Assembly (NCBI GenBank): GCA_003520745.1
Contig: DOUE01000012.1
Coordinates: 1 to 53,560 of the forward strand
Length of the DNA: 53,560 nt
Reading direction: 5' to 3'
From: Erysipelotrichaceae bacterium
Lineage (GTDB): Bacteria > Bacillota_I > Bacilli_A > Erysipelotrichales > Erysipelotrichaceae
In this document: positions 6,378 through 14,547 of the stretch, one piece after another
Layout of the letters: each line of letters starts with the position of its first letter
How positions within the stretch are numbered: position 1 is the stretch's first letter
Program-made: the position numbers and the translations under genes
The notes under the pieces: generated by a model
Databases searched by the model: none
Told to the model about the DNA's origin: nothing
The model's input: the letters and a program-made list of their open reading frames with translations, nothing else

Positions 6378-9227
6378 ATGACGAAAATATTCAATGGTAT
6401 CGGTTCTCTCATCGAGAGGAGACCTTTTAGGTCGCTCTTATTGACGCTTTTGATCGTCGCGGCCATGATTGCCGGTGCAAGTCAAATCAGGCTGGCGACA
6501 GGGAATGAGACACTGGTTCAATCAAACAACGCGGCGTTGATATCAAACGGTGAAATGGAAGAAAGTTTTGGCGGGGATGCGATTCTGATTCTAATCGAAT
6601 CGCAAGAACCCGGGAATCTGCTTTCTCTTGAGAACATCACGAAACTCTATCAAATCGAAGAAGAACTGTCGTATGAAGAGAACATCTTCAGCATCATTAG
6701 CCCGGCCACCGTCGTTCACCAAATTACAAGTAAACAATCCATTGAAATCATCAAACAACTTGAAGTGATTTCCAACGGTTTGTCGGACATGGGAACCATG
6801 ATGGAAGATCTCGGGAATGAACTCTTGTTGAAAGAGATCAAGGATCCTCAAATCATCCTCGAAAAGTTAAATGGTCTTACTTCAATGACAACGAAGTTCG
6901 GACAGCTCATAACCGCACAAACATCAATGTCATCCGGAGTCCATCAGATGGAGACCGGTTTATATGGTGTGGCGGATGGATTATCGACTCTATCCATCCA
7001 ACTCTCAGTTCTGGCTTCCACTCAACCCGAAGGCAGTTTAAAACTGACTCTTAATGCGATTGCGGCTAACTTGAACGTAACATCCAGTGGGGTTCGGACG
7101 ATGGGGTCCAACACGCAATCCATTCAAGACGGGACCACGGCGACGGCGAATGCATTGGCGCAAATCAGTAAAACGCTGGAATCAGAGCTCTCATCCATGA
7201 AAGAAGGATTGGATCAAGGGTTATCGCCCGACCAACTCGAAACGATGGCGACGAATTTCATATCGATGGGTGGAAAGCTTGACGAAATAGCGAGTGGTTT
7301 AATGATTTTCACCACGAAAAGCACAATGATGGTACCTTTGATCCCGACATTGGACAGTGAACTCAGTACGATGATCTATGATGAGAACCAAGTCATGAGA
7401 AGTGCTTTTTCTGAAGTTGTCCTTAGTGACCGACAAGCGATGATGGTGATCCGACTATCCGGTAATCTCGAAGATGTCGAGAAAGACCGTATTACCGCAA
7501 ACGTAGCGAGCGTACTTGAGAAGGCGGACTTTACATCGATCGAATATACGATGTCAGGCAAGACAGTCTTGGATGCCGCATTGCGGGCTGAAATGAAATC
7601 AAGCATGATGATGATGATCGCCTTGGCAGTCTTGGTAATGTTCGCGGTATTGATGCTTGTCTTCAAAGTGAAGTGGCGGATGTTAAGTCTAGGGGTCATC
7701 TTTGTTTCCGTACTGGCTACCCTTGGATTCATGGGGTGGATCAATGTCCCCGTCACGATGGTTTCGATGGCGGTATTCCCGATTCTGATCGGACTGGGTA
7801 TCGACTACTCCATCCAGTTCCATAATCGATATGAAGAAGAAAATTCAGTAAGGGAAACGACAAGGAAAATCGGGAAAGCGATCGCGGTCGCCGTCATCGC
7901 GACCGTACTGGGGTTTGTCTCGCTTTATGCCTCGCCGGTCCCGATGATCCAGGACTTTGGGAAAATGCTTACCTTAGGCGTCATCATTAGTTTCTTGGGA
8001 AGCATCTTCATTCTTCTGCCCATACTGCATATCGGTTCGCAGAATGTCTCTACGTCAGAGAAACCGGCTTCAGAAAGTGTGATAACCCATCGAAAAAGCG
8101 GGAAAATGGATCGACTGCTATCCTCAACGACCCGATGGATGATTCGCTTCACTTTCCCCGTTCTACTACTGTTTGTGGTTTTGGCTGGTGCGGGATTCAT
8201 GGTCGACCGCTACATCGGAGTTGAAACGGATATCGAACGTTTCATGCCTCAGGATTTGGCTGCGCTCGAGGATATTCGCGTGATTCGGGATGCCGTTAAA
8301 ACGACCGATCAAATCGTAGTGTACATCGAAGACGATGATGTTTTGTCAGAGATGAACCTGAATTGGATTAGGGAGAAAAGTCATATTCTCATCGACCAAC
8401 ACCCGAATGAAATCGTAAGCATAAAGTCGATGGATTCCTTGTTGGTTTTACTAAATGGATTGCAGGATTCGACATATGAGAATGCAATGCTTCAGTTGAA
8501 TGATCTTCCGGAGACACAGCGGAAGATGTTTGTAAACGAGTCGAATACGGAAACGGTGATGTTGATCAATACCCTCCATCTTTCAACCACAGAGAATAAA
8601 GAATTGATCGAAAATCTTAAAGAAGAGCTTGGCGGAAGTTCAATGAAGGTTGTCATCACTGGCAAAAGCGTTCTCGATGTCGAGATGGTCGAAGGGTTAA
8701 CCACTGGAAGGATCAATATGACACTTTTGGGACTGGGTCTGGTGTTCATGGCTCTATTGGTTATCTATCGGAATTTGATGAAAGCAATCATTCCAATCAT
8801 CCCCGTGGTTCTGATTATCGGAATCTCAAGTGGTGTAATGTATCTTATGGGTATTGAATTCACTCCGATCACTGCGACGCTTGGCGCGCTTGTCTTGGGA
8901 ATGGGGACGGAGATGACCGTGATGCTGATGGAACGATATATTGAAGAGAGAAATTTAGGACTGACCAAAATCGAGGCGATGGTGGTATCCGTATCGATGA
9001 TCGGGAAAGCAATCGTAGCGTCCGGTTTAACGACTGTCGGAGGATTTGCGGTACTTATGTTCTCCAGCTTCATCATCCTTCAGGACTTTGGTTTCATGAC
9101 GGTTGTGAATATCTCATTGGCATTGGCGAGTACTTTCATCGTATTGCCACCGCTTATCGTTTTGGTTGATCGATTCATCGTTAAGAAGACAAAAACCATG
9201 AAGGATGTTGTTGTACAGAAGGGGTAA
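6378..9227 (+). CDS. MMPL/RND superfamily transporter
   Basis: A 949-aa membrane protein with the two-fold RND layout. One membrane segment lies near residue 20, followed by a long extracellular loop to about 400. A block of membrane segments follows at about 410-560 (containing GLGIDYSIQFHNRY). A second single segment lies near 600, then another external loop, and a second block at about 780-940 (containing LGMGTEMTVMLMERY). The paired Asp/Glu-bearing motifs in TM4 and TM10 are the proton-relay positions of the MMPL family. The first extracellular loop has coiled-coil-like Ser/Thr/Met-rich repeats between about 140 and 310, as in Gram-positive YhgE/MMPL proteins. Probable role: export of lipids or hydrophobic compounds driven by the proton gradient, under the preceding TetR. 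No periplasmic adaptor or outer-membrane gene is nearby. Confidence 0.88.
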   Translation: MTKIFNGIGSLIERRPFRSLLLTLLIVAAMIAGASQIRLATGNETLVQSNNAALISNGEMEESFGGDAILILIESQEPGNLLSLENITKLYQIEEELSYEENIFSIISPATVVHQITSKQSIEIIKQLEVISNGLSDMGTMMEDLGNELLLKEIKDPQIILEKLNGLTSMTTKFGQLITAQTSMSSGVHQMETGLYGVADGLSTLSIQLSVLASTQPEGSLKLTLNAIAANLNVTSSGVRTMGSNTQSIQDGTTATANALAQISKTLESELSSMKEGLDQGLSPDQLETMATNFISMGGKLDEIASGLMIFTTKSTMMVPLIPTLDSELSTMIYDENQVMRSAFSEVVLSDRQAMMVIRLSGNLEDVEKDRITANVASVLEKADFTSIEYTMSGKTVLDAALRAEMKSSMMMMIALAVLVMFAVLMLVFKVKWRMLSLGVIFVSVLATLGFMGWINVPVTMVSMAVFPILIGLGIDYSIQFHNRYEEENSVRETTRKIGKAIAVAVIATVLGFVSLYASPVPMIQDFGKMLTLGVIISFLGSIFILLPILHIGSQNVSTSEKPASESVITHRKSGKMDRLLSSTTRWMIRFTFPVLLLFVVLAGAGFMVDRYIGVETDIERFMPQDLAALEDIRVIRDAVKTTDQIVVYIEDDDVLSEMNLNWIREKSHILIDQHPNEIVSIKSMDSLLVLLNGLQDSTYENAMLQLNDLPETQRKMFVNESNTETVMLINTLHLSTTENKELIENLKEELGGSSMKVVITGKSVLDVEMVEGLTTGRINMTLLGLGLVFMALLVIYRNLMKAIIPIIPVVLIIGISSGVMYLMGIEFTPITATLGALVLGMGTEMTVMLMERYIEERNLGLTKIEAMVVSVSMIGKAIVASGLTTVGGFAVLMFSSFIILQDFGFMTVVNISLALASTFIVLPPLIVLVDRFIVKKTKTMKDVVVQKG

Positions 9228-9264
9228 AGAGTAGAAGACAGACGAAATCGTCACAGGAGGAAGT

Positions 9265-9867
9265 ATGTTAAGCCCGATTCTAGTTGGAATATTGATTCTT
9301 ATTGCTTATGTGCATACGAAGCAGATTCTGAAACACAAACTCGTACTCTATACCATTGCTTGGATTCTTGTGGGAATCGTCGTTGCTTTCAATGATCTTC
9401 CGTTTCTAACCCCGTTCATCAAAGGGTTTGTCGGATTCGCTTTTCTCTATGTAGTCATGATCGCAGGGGCGCTTAATCCGAAATGGAAACTAACAATGCG
9501 CTTGAAGAGTGTTAGGACCCCCTATTCAATTCTAGGGTTTACGATCTTGATTGCCCACCCCTTATCGTATGCGGCTGAAATTCTTTCTCACTCAAGAGAA
9601 GTCCCGTGGTTTGGAATCGGGGCGTTTCTTGTCATGATTCCACTATTCATCACAAGTTACATAACGATTCGAAAGAAGATGAAACCGAAAACATGGGTAA
9701 AACTCCAAAAATGGGCATACTTAAGTTACGCACTCGTCTTCGTCCACCTGATTGTCAATGCTTCTTCCGTCCAGAATCGAATTGCTGCGATTCTGCTTTT
9801 CATCCCATATTTATCGCTTAAACTCTTCAAGGAGTTCAAACGTTTGAAGACAATGAAATCGGTTTGA
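9265..9867 (+). CDS. Ferric-reductase-like transmembrane protein
   Basis: A 200-aa protein with six hydrophobic segments. Segments three and five carry histidines in membrane context (LIAHPLSYAAEILSHSREVPW, and YALVFVHLIVNAS), the pattern of b-heme-binding ferric-reductase-like/YedZ (MsrQ) domains. The WVKLQKWAYLSY stretch between them is also typical. AGGAGG precedes the start. It lies 37 bases after the MMPL gene with no terminator between, so it probably belongs to the TetR operon. A terminator follows at 10013. No flavin or NAD-binding domain is present, so a partner would have to supply electrons. Heme binding is inferred from motif spacing only. Confidence 0.6.
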   Translation: MLSPILVGILILIAYVHTKQILKHKLVLYTIAWILVGIVVAFNDLPFLTPFIKGFVGFAFLYVVMIAGALNPKWKLTMRLKSVRTPYSILGFTILIAHPLSYAAEILSHSREVPWFGIGAFLVMIPLFITSYITIRKKMKPKTWVKLQKWAYLSYALVFVHLIVNASSVQNRIAAILLFIPYLSLKLFKEFKRLKTMKSV

Positions 9868-10012
9868 GATAATCTCGGATAACCATCGTTTTCGCTGAAA
9901 TCCTGAAGAATTGAAAAGTGAGGATGCGTGACCGATAGTGGGCGGTATTGACGAGATAGCGCGTTGTTTGTTTGGTTTACCTGCATGTTTATCATAACTA
10001 GCCCGATGAAAG

Positions 10013-10039
10013 AACCGATCCGATAAATCGGTTTTTTTT
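10013..10039 (+). terminator. Rho-independent terminator of the tetR operon
   Basis: AACCGAT (10013-10019) pairs with ATCGGTT (10027-10033) and an eight-base U-tract follows (10032-10039). The region 9868-10266 otherwise holds only the promoter and direct repeats in front of the next gene. Confidence 0.75.
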
Positions 10040-10102
10040 AGGTCGATGAAAAGACATTCGCATGGAAATCCGTCAGATTTCACCGAGAGCGTCCGTGTTT
10101 TC

Positions 10103-10131
10103 TTGTAAATGCATCCCATATCCGTTATACT
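10103..10131 (+). promoter_or_regulatory. Promoter of the O-antigen-ligase-like gene
   Basis: TTGTAA (10103-10108), 17-bp spacer, TATACT (10126-10131). The start codon is 136 bases downstream, so the transcript has a long leader that contains a pair of direct repeats. Confidence 0.6.
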
Positions 10132-10139
10132 AACCAAGG

Positions 10140-10217
10140 TTTGAATTTCGGATCCGATGATCGATTTTCGCCCAGTTTAAATCAGTGAAACGACACTTTT
10201 TGAAATTCGGATCCAAT
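10140..10217 (+). repeat. Pair of 19-bp direct repeats in a leader
   Basis: TTTGAATTTCGGATCCGAT at 10140-10158 and TTTGAAATTCGGATCCAAT at 10199-10217 agree at 17 of 19 positions and start 59 bp apart. Both contain the dyad GGATCC. They lie between the promoter and the O-antigen-ligase-like gene and may be regulator sites or RNA elements. Confidence 0.45.
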
Positions 10218-10266
10218 CCGCTCAATATTAACGACGACTTAACAAGGAATCAACTAAACTAACGAT

Positions 10267-11517
10267 ATGACTTTTACTCCGCAAAACATGGTTTTTACCT
10301 ATCTCAAAGAACGAATGATCCACCCGTTGGAGACCTTTTGCCTTTTCGTCCCAATGGTGTCTTTCTTCTTGCCGGTCGATCTTTTCTTGATCGGACTGAC
10401 GAGTTCGACGTTATTGATCCTACTGAACGTCGGGGAACTCAAGAAAATTGTTTTCGGTCATCACAATTACCTGCTCTATCTGTTTTGTTTCTATATGTTT
10501 GTTTTGGCGAGCGTGAATCGAAACGTCTTGGGTCAGATCGCATCGGGCTTGTTCTTTCTGGTCGTTGTCTATGTCACGTATCTGCGCACGAAAATGACAA
10601 GAGAACTCTTTGAAGCGATGATGGTCCTGTGCGGCATCGGTTCGATGTTCAGTCTCTATTACTGCACCGTCGATTTCTATTCAACGTCGACCTTCCTGAT
10701 TCTCGACTTCTTTGCGAAATACATCCCGATTCCCTACGTCTACATTACGGAAATCGCCAAGAACCTGCGGTCGACCAGTACGTTCATCAACTCGAACTTC
10801 TATGGAAACATCAGTGCCGTCATGTCCTTGATCGTGGTGTACTTCATTCTTCAAGGTATCCGACAACGCAAAACCAATCCGAGTTTGTCATGGGTGAAAA
10901 TACAGTTTTACGCCGTCGTCCTGATCGTCAATCTCTACGGGTTATCGTTGACGCAATCGAGGTCTTCCGTCCTGGCGCTGCTTGCCGGACTCGCCTTTTT
11001 GATTCTGACCTTCGATGTACGATGGTTCATCGCGCTGTTGATCCCATCGGTCTTGGTGATCGTCTTCCGATTCGAACCGATCCTTTCATTGTTACCCCGC
11101 TTGGACAGCCTGGCTGGATCCGCGAGTACGCGCCTTGAAATCTATCGCATCGCCATGCAGGAAATCCGCATGAATCTATTCTTCGGGAAAGGATTCTATA
11201 CCTTCCCCATGATCTATGCGAAGTACACCGCCAACTATAACCTCCATGCCCATAACCTGGTCCTGGAGTTCATGTTGAGTTCGGGCTTGGTCGGGACATC
11301 CCTTTTGGTGGCACGGTTTGTCTCCCTCCTCAATCGACCGATCAAAGAATGGTTCGTGAAGGAGCATGAATACATGCCTTTGTTATTGGGGATCATCGCC
11401 CTGGAAATCGCCAACGGCTATACCGATGTCGTGCTTTTGCTTCCGCAGTGTTTCATTCTCTTTAGTCTGGTTTTAATGTGTGTGGAGGTCGATCATGAAA
11501 AAAATAAAAAAGCTTGA
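10267..11517 (+). CDS. O-antigen ligase family (Wzy/WaaL-like) membrane protein
   Basis: A 416-aa polytopic protein with 10-12 hydrophobic segments. The C-terminal half has the PF04932 pattern: a run of segments ending in TQSRSSVLALLAGLAFLIL, an extracellular stretch with RLEIYRIAMQEIRMNLFFGKGFYTF, then HAHNLVLEFMLSSGLVG. The H-(A)HN motif and upstream Arg are the usual functional residues of these glycan polymerases or ligases. In a Gram-positive-type cell the substrate would be a capsule, teichoic acid or protein-linked glycan rather than LPS. No glycosyltransferases flank it, so it is an orphan. A 43-aa membrane gene overlaps its 3' end. Confidence 0.8.
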   Translation: MTFTPQNMVFTYLKERMIHPLETFCLFVPMVSFFLPVDLFLIGLTSSTLLILLNVGELKKIVFGHHNYLLYLFCFYMFVLASVNRNVLGQIASGLFFLVVVYVTYLRTKMTRELFEAMMVLCGIGSMFSLYYCTVDFYSTSTFLILDFFAKYIPIPYVYITEIAKNLRSTSTFINSNFYGNISAVMSLIVVYFILQGIRQRKTNPSLSWVKIQFYAVVLIVNLYGLSLTQSRSSVLALLAGLAFLILTFDVRWFIALLIPSVLVIVFRFEPILSLLPRLDSLAGSASTRLEIYRIAMQEIRMNLFFGKGFYTFPMIYAKYTANYNLHAHNLVLEFMLSSGLVGTSLLVARFVSLLNRPIKEWFVKEHEYMPLLLGIIALEIANGYTDVVLLLPQCFILFSLVLMCVEVDHEKNKKA

Positions 11518-11626
11518 AATCGCGATATTGGTCGCGATGGTCATCGTAAGTTTCACTTATCCGAGTTTCCTCTTTGAACTGAAAGATACGACGGTTTTCC
11601 GCGAACTGATCCGCTTGTTCTTCTAG
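11495..11626 (+). CDS. 43-aa single-span membrane microprotein
   Basis: ATG at 11495 is preceded by GGAGG (11484-11488) at ideal spacing and overlaps the end of the O-antigen-ligase-like gene by 23 bases, so it is probably translationally coupled. The product starts MKKIKKLEIAILVAMVIVSF: a Lys-rich start followed by one hydrophobic span of about 16 residues, then a short tail ending LIRLFF. It may be a small partner or stabiliser of the ligase-like protein. No family recognised. Confidence 0.55.
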   Translation: MKKIKKLEIAILVAMVIVSFTYPSFLFELKDTTVFRELIRLFF

Positions 11627-11665
11627 TTTCACCATGGAGTGGAGACTCGATGTGATCGGTTTCGA

Positions 11666-11693
11666 TTGAAAAACCGAAAGATGGATGTAAAAT
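11666..11693 (+). promoter_or_regulatory. Promoter of the DUF3795 gene
   Basis: TTGAAA (11666-11671), 16-bp spacer, TAAAAT (11688-11693). Its position rules out the GTG at 11694 as start codon and supports the ATG at 11742. Confidence 0.5.
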
Positions 11694-11741
11694 GTGGGTG
11701 AAGCATTGGATCGTCGAAACATCGACGGAAAGTGTGAACCG

Positions 11742-12215
11742 ATGGATGAATCACTCATCGCCCCCTGTGGGATGAACTGCGGCCTCTGTGTCAGTTATCT
11801 CGCCAGGAAGCACGATATCAATACGCAAGGGTTTCATAAATCCTATTGCCCGGGGTGCATCGCCCGGGGGAAGAACTGCACCTTCATGAAACAACACTGC
11901 GACCTGTTGGGCAAAGGCAAGGTGCGATACTGTTTTCAATGCGACGCTTTTCCCTGCGATCGCCTGAAGGCGCTCGATCTTCGCTATCGCACGAAATACC
12001 ACCTGAGCATGATCGACAATCTCACCAGAATTAAAAACAAAGGGATCGGCATTTTCCTCCTCGAGGAGGAAGAGAAATGGAAGTGTCGAAAATGCGGGGA
12101 TGTGGTCTGTTGTCATAACGGGTTATGTTTGAATTGCGATCTGGAGCGGTTGAAGACGGACAAAAAATATCGGTGGGGGGGAGACAAACCGATGAAACCG
12201 CAAGAAGTATCATAA
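11742..12215 (+). CDS. DUF3795 cysteine-rich protein
   Basis: A 157-aa soluble protein dominated by cysteine pairs: APCGMNCGLC at the N-terminus, YCPGC, CTFMKQHC, RYCFQCDAFPCDRL in the middle, then WKCRKCG and CLNC near the C-terminus. This arrangement defines the DUF3795 family, thought to bind metal (zinc or iron-sulfur); the biochemical role is unknown. The start at 11742 follows a GGAAAG site and lies downstream of the predicted promoter; a GTG at 11694 would fall within the promoter. The C-terminal knuckle (about residues 112-133) looks like an added zinc ribbon. Confidence 0.8.
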   Translation: MDESLIAPCGMNCGLCVSYLARKHDINTQGFHKSYCPGCIARGKNCTFMKQHCDLLGKGKVRYCFQCDAFPCDRLKALDLRYRTKYHLSMIDNLTRIKNKGIGIFLLEEEEKWKCRKCGDVVCCHNGLCLNCDLERLKTDKKYRWGGDKPMKPQEVS

Positions 12216-12322
12216 AGATTCTTGATCGGGATGTATAATGAAATCAAAAGATGAGTCGATGCGACGGATCTGAGAAATAAACAATCGAATCCCTTGCGTT
12301 GGCGGATACTGAGGGAGAGAAC

Positions 12323-13195
12323 ATGAAACACACCATGAAATCGAAGACGAAGTTATTTCTTCGCGGAGTATTGTTGGTTCTTTTCGCCGGGCTTTTCGGG
12401 CTGTACGTTTATCTTCGTAGCGCCGAAGTACTGAGCCCAAGTCAAATCGATTGGCTAACAAGTACACTGATCGCCCATCGAGGTGTCCATGATAACGAAA
12501 ACGGGACACCGGAGAACACGCTCGCCGCATTCAAGAGCGCCATCGACCACGGACTCATCATTGAACTGGATGTCCAATCCACCAAAGACGATCGAATCGT
12601 CGTCGTCCATGATGATGACCTGGAACGTTTGCTTGGGCTTGCGGGCAAAGTGAAGGAATATACCTACGATGAAATCATCCAGCGTAAAATCCTGAACTCC
12701 GACCAAACGATCCCGCTATTGAGCGATGTTTTGGATCTGATCGACGGCAAGGTTCCGGTGTTGATCGAGATCAAGAACGACCAGGAAGTCGGGGAATTCG
12801 AGAGCCGGGTCGCACAGATCCTCGAGGACTATGAAGGGCGGTTCGCGGTGATCGCCTTCAACCCCTATACCTTGCGATGGTTCAGGGACAATGCGCCGGA
12901 CATCGTCCGGGGACAGATTTCAGGTCACTATAAGGTGAGTGAAGAAGACAAGTTGAAGGGGAAAAAGCCGCGGGTGTGGTATGAACGGTTCATGTTGTCG
13001 AACTTGCTTGTGAACTTTGAAAGCCGACCCAATTTCATCGTCTACGAAATCAAGGACACATCGGTAGCCCGGATTCGTTGGTTCAAGGAGTTGAACGTCC
13101 CGTTGTTGGGGTATACGATCGATAATCAAGAGGAATATGATCAGGTGAAAGGGTATTATGACAATCTGATCGTCAATACCGTCGACTTGGATTAG
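12323..13195 (+). CDS. Membrane-anchored glycerophosphodiester phosphodiesterase
   Basis: A 290-aa protein with one N-terminal membrane segment (residues about 11-31) and an external GDPD TIM barrel. Catalytic signatures are complete: AHRG (His52, Arg53), PENTLAAF, ELDVQSTKD (Glu81, Asp83) and VVVHDDDLERL (His96). It hydrolyses glycerophosphodiesters to glycerol-3-phosphate and an alcohol; the membrane-anchored form may act on lipoteichoic acid or phospholipid headgroups. GAGGGAGAG precedes ATG 12323, better than the upstream alternative at 12299. A TATAAT at 12234-12239 may be its -10 box. Confidence 0.9.
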   Translation: MKHTMKSKTKLFLRGVLLVLFAGLFGLYVYLRSAEVLSPSQIDWLTSTLIAHRGVHDNENGTPENTLAAFKSAIDHGLIIELDVQSTKDDRIVVVHDDDLERLLGLAGKVKEYTYDEIIQRKILNSDQTIPLLSDVLDLIDGKVPVLIEIKNDQEVGEFESRVAQILEDYEGRFAVIAFNPYTLRWFRDNAPDIVRGQISGHYKVSEEDKLKGKKPRVWYERFMLSNLLVNFESRPNFIVYEIKDTSVARIRWFKELNVPLLGYTIDNQEEYDQVKGYYDNLIVNTVDLD

Positions 13196-13276
13196 CCGAT
13201 GGGGATTTCGAAGCAAGTCATGCGCACATCCCAGGGAGATGATGTATACTAAACCCATGAATTAGGAGAAACACAC

Positions 13277-13930
13277 ATGAAAATCGAAATCTGGTCGGAT
13301 TATAGCTGCCCGTTCTGCTACATCGGGAAGACGCATTTGGATAAGGCGCTGAAGGAACTCAACCTGACGGAAGAGGTCAACGTGGTTGTTCTGGCGTTCC
13401 AGTTGGATCCCTCGGCACCCAAGGAGACGACGGAAACGACCGCGGCGGTGTTGGCGCAGAAATACGGCGTGTCCCTCCAACATGCGACCAAGATGGTGGA
13501 GGATGTCGCAGCCAAAGCGAAACGTAGCGGGATTACGATGAAATATGAGAAAGTCAAACCGACCAACACCTTCGACGCGCATCGCGTCATGAAGGCGGCG
13601 AAAGATAAAGGACAGAAGGAAGCATTGATGAAAGCCCTGTTCAAGGGATATTTCGAAGACGGCTTGAATCTTTCCGATCCTGACGTACTGGAAAACATCG
13701 CTAAAATCTGCGGGATGGATGTCGTCGAAGTCAAGTATGTCTTGAAGAACGATTCCCATCGCGACGAAGTCGAAAGCGATCTGCAGTACGCAAAAAAGCT
13801 GGGAATCCGCGGTGTCCCGTACTTCCTCATCGATTCGAAAACCGTCATCAACGGTGCACAATCCGTCGAGACGTTCGTCGAAACGATTCGCAAAGCCTAT
13901 ATCGAAGAAAAGAACCGTCGCGAACTTTAG
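13277..13930 (+). CDS. DsbA family (FrnE-like) thiol oxidoreductase
   Basis: A 217-aa protein starting MKIEIWSDYSCPFCYIGKTHLDKAL, with the redox CPFC motif at residues 11-14 in a thioredoxin fold. A helical insertion and the cis-Pro loop (GIRGVPYFLID) at about 175-185 follow. No signal peptide is present, so it acts in the cytoplasm, as do FrnE and related 2-hydroxychromene-2-carboxylate isomerase-like proteins. Probable role in disulfide or polyketide/oxidative-stress chemistry; the substrate is unknown. AGGAG precedes the start, TATACT at 13245 is a likely -10, and a strong terminator follows. Confidence 0.88.
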   Translation: MKIEIWSDYSCPFCYIGKTHLDKALKELNLTEEVNVVVLAFQLDPSAPKETTETTAAVLAQKYGVSLQHATKMVEDVAAKAKRSGITMKYEKVKPTNTFDAHRVMKAAKDKGQKEALMKALFKGYFEDGLNLSDPDVLENIAKICGMDVVEVKYVLKNDSHRDEVESDLQYAKKLGIRGVPYFLIDSKTVINGAQSVETFVETIRKAYIEEKNRREL

Positions 13931-13934
13931 TCAT

Positions 13935-13956
13935 AAAGCGGAATCTCCGCTTTTTT
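13935..13956 (+). terminator. Rho-independent terminator
   Basis: AAAGCGGA (13935-13942) pairs with TCCGCTTT (13946-13953) around a three-base loop, with a U-run continuing. It ends the DsbA-like transcript. Confidence 0.85.
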
Positions 13957-13968
13957 CTATGTCAACTT

Positions 13969-14019
13969 CAATATAGTTATCATAACCATATTGACTAATG
14001 GTAATAATTAGATTATTCT
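13969..14019 (+). promoter_or_regulatory. Promoter with 25-bp near-perfect palindrome, DUF1836-degV operon
   Basis: TTGACT (13991-13996), 17-bp spacer, TATTCT (14014-14019). A palindrome with arms CAATATAGTTAT (13969-13980) and ATAACCATATTG (13982-13993) matches at 11 of 12 positions and overlaps the -35 box. The -10 ends six bases before the first ATG, so the transcript would begin at or next to the start codon. Confidence 0.7.
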
Positions 14020-14025
14020 GAACTC

Positions 14026-14547
14026 ATGGAAAATATGCCGCAAGAAACAACGAATCGATTACCAAGATGGGAAGAGTTGCCCGACCTGGATCTTTATATG
14101 GACCAAGTGTTGAGTTTGACCGACCGATATCTTGATCCACTCTCGGTGAAACCCATCACGGCGGCCATGATCAACAACTATGTGAAGCTGAAACTGATTC
14201 CGCCGACCAAGGGGAAACGGTACAGCCGGGTGCATGTGGCGTTCATCTTCGCGATCGCGATTCTGAAAGATGTTTTCGAAATCGCGCAGATCCGGGAAGG
14301 CATCTTGATCGAAACGAACATCCTCGGGCTTAAGAACGCATACAACCAGTTCACCCAAGAAGTCGAGAACGCAATCCGCTTGGTCGAAAAACAAAGCGAG
14401 CAAAGCCTGCCGATCGCCTTGATCGAGGGTGAAATCAAGGAAGAAAACAAGATCATGAAGTTCGCGGCGTTGAGCTTCGCGACGCAGAGGCATGCGAAGA
14501 CCTTGATCCAGCAGACAAAACTTAAAGGAGAATCCAACCATGAATGA
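14026..14547 (+). CDS. DUF1836 putative DNA-binding protein
   Basis: A 173-aa protein with the DUF1836 core: LYMDQVLSLTDRYLDPL, then ITAAMINNYVKLKLIPPTKGKRYSRVHVAFIF. The latter reads like a MerR-style recognition helix and wing. Family knowledge: DUF1836 proteins are Firmicutes-specific, often beside degV, and of unproven function. Here a long palindrome covers the promoter, consistent with autoregulation. No ribosome site precedes ATG 14026 and the promoter geometry implies a leaderless mRNA; ATG 14035 is the alternative. The 3' end overlaps degV by 8 bases. Confidence 0.8.
   Translation: MENMPQETTNRLPRWEELPDLDLYMDQVLSLTDRYLDPLSVKPITAAMINNYVKLKLIPPTKGKRYSRVHVAFIFAIAILKDVFEIAQIREGILIETNILGLKNAYNQFTQEVENAIRLVEKQSEQSLPIALIEGEIKEENKIMKFAALSFATQRHAKTLIQQTKLKGESNHE

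Noticed and set aside
13262..13861. 199-aa and 191-aa minus-strand reading frames
   Set aside because: Antisense to the DsbA-like gene with its CPFC motif; no support.
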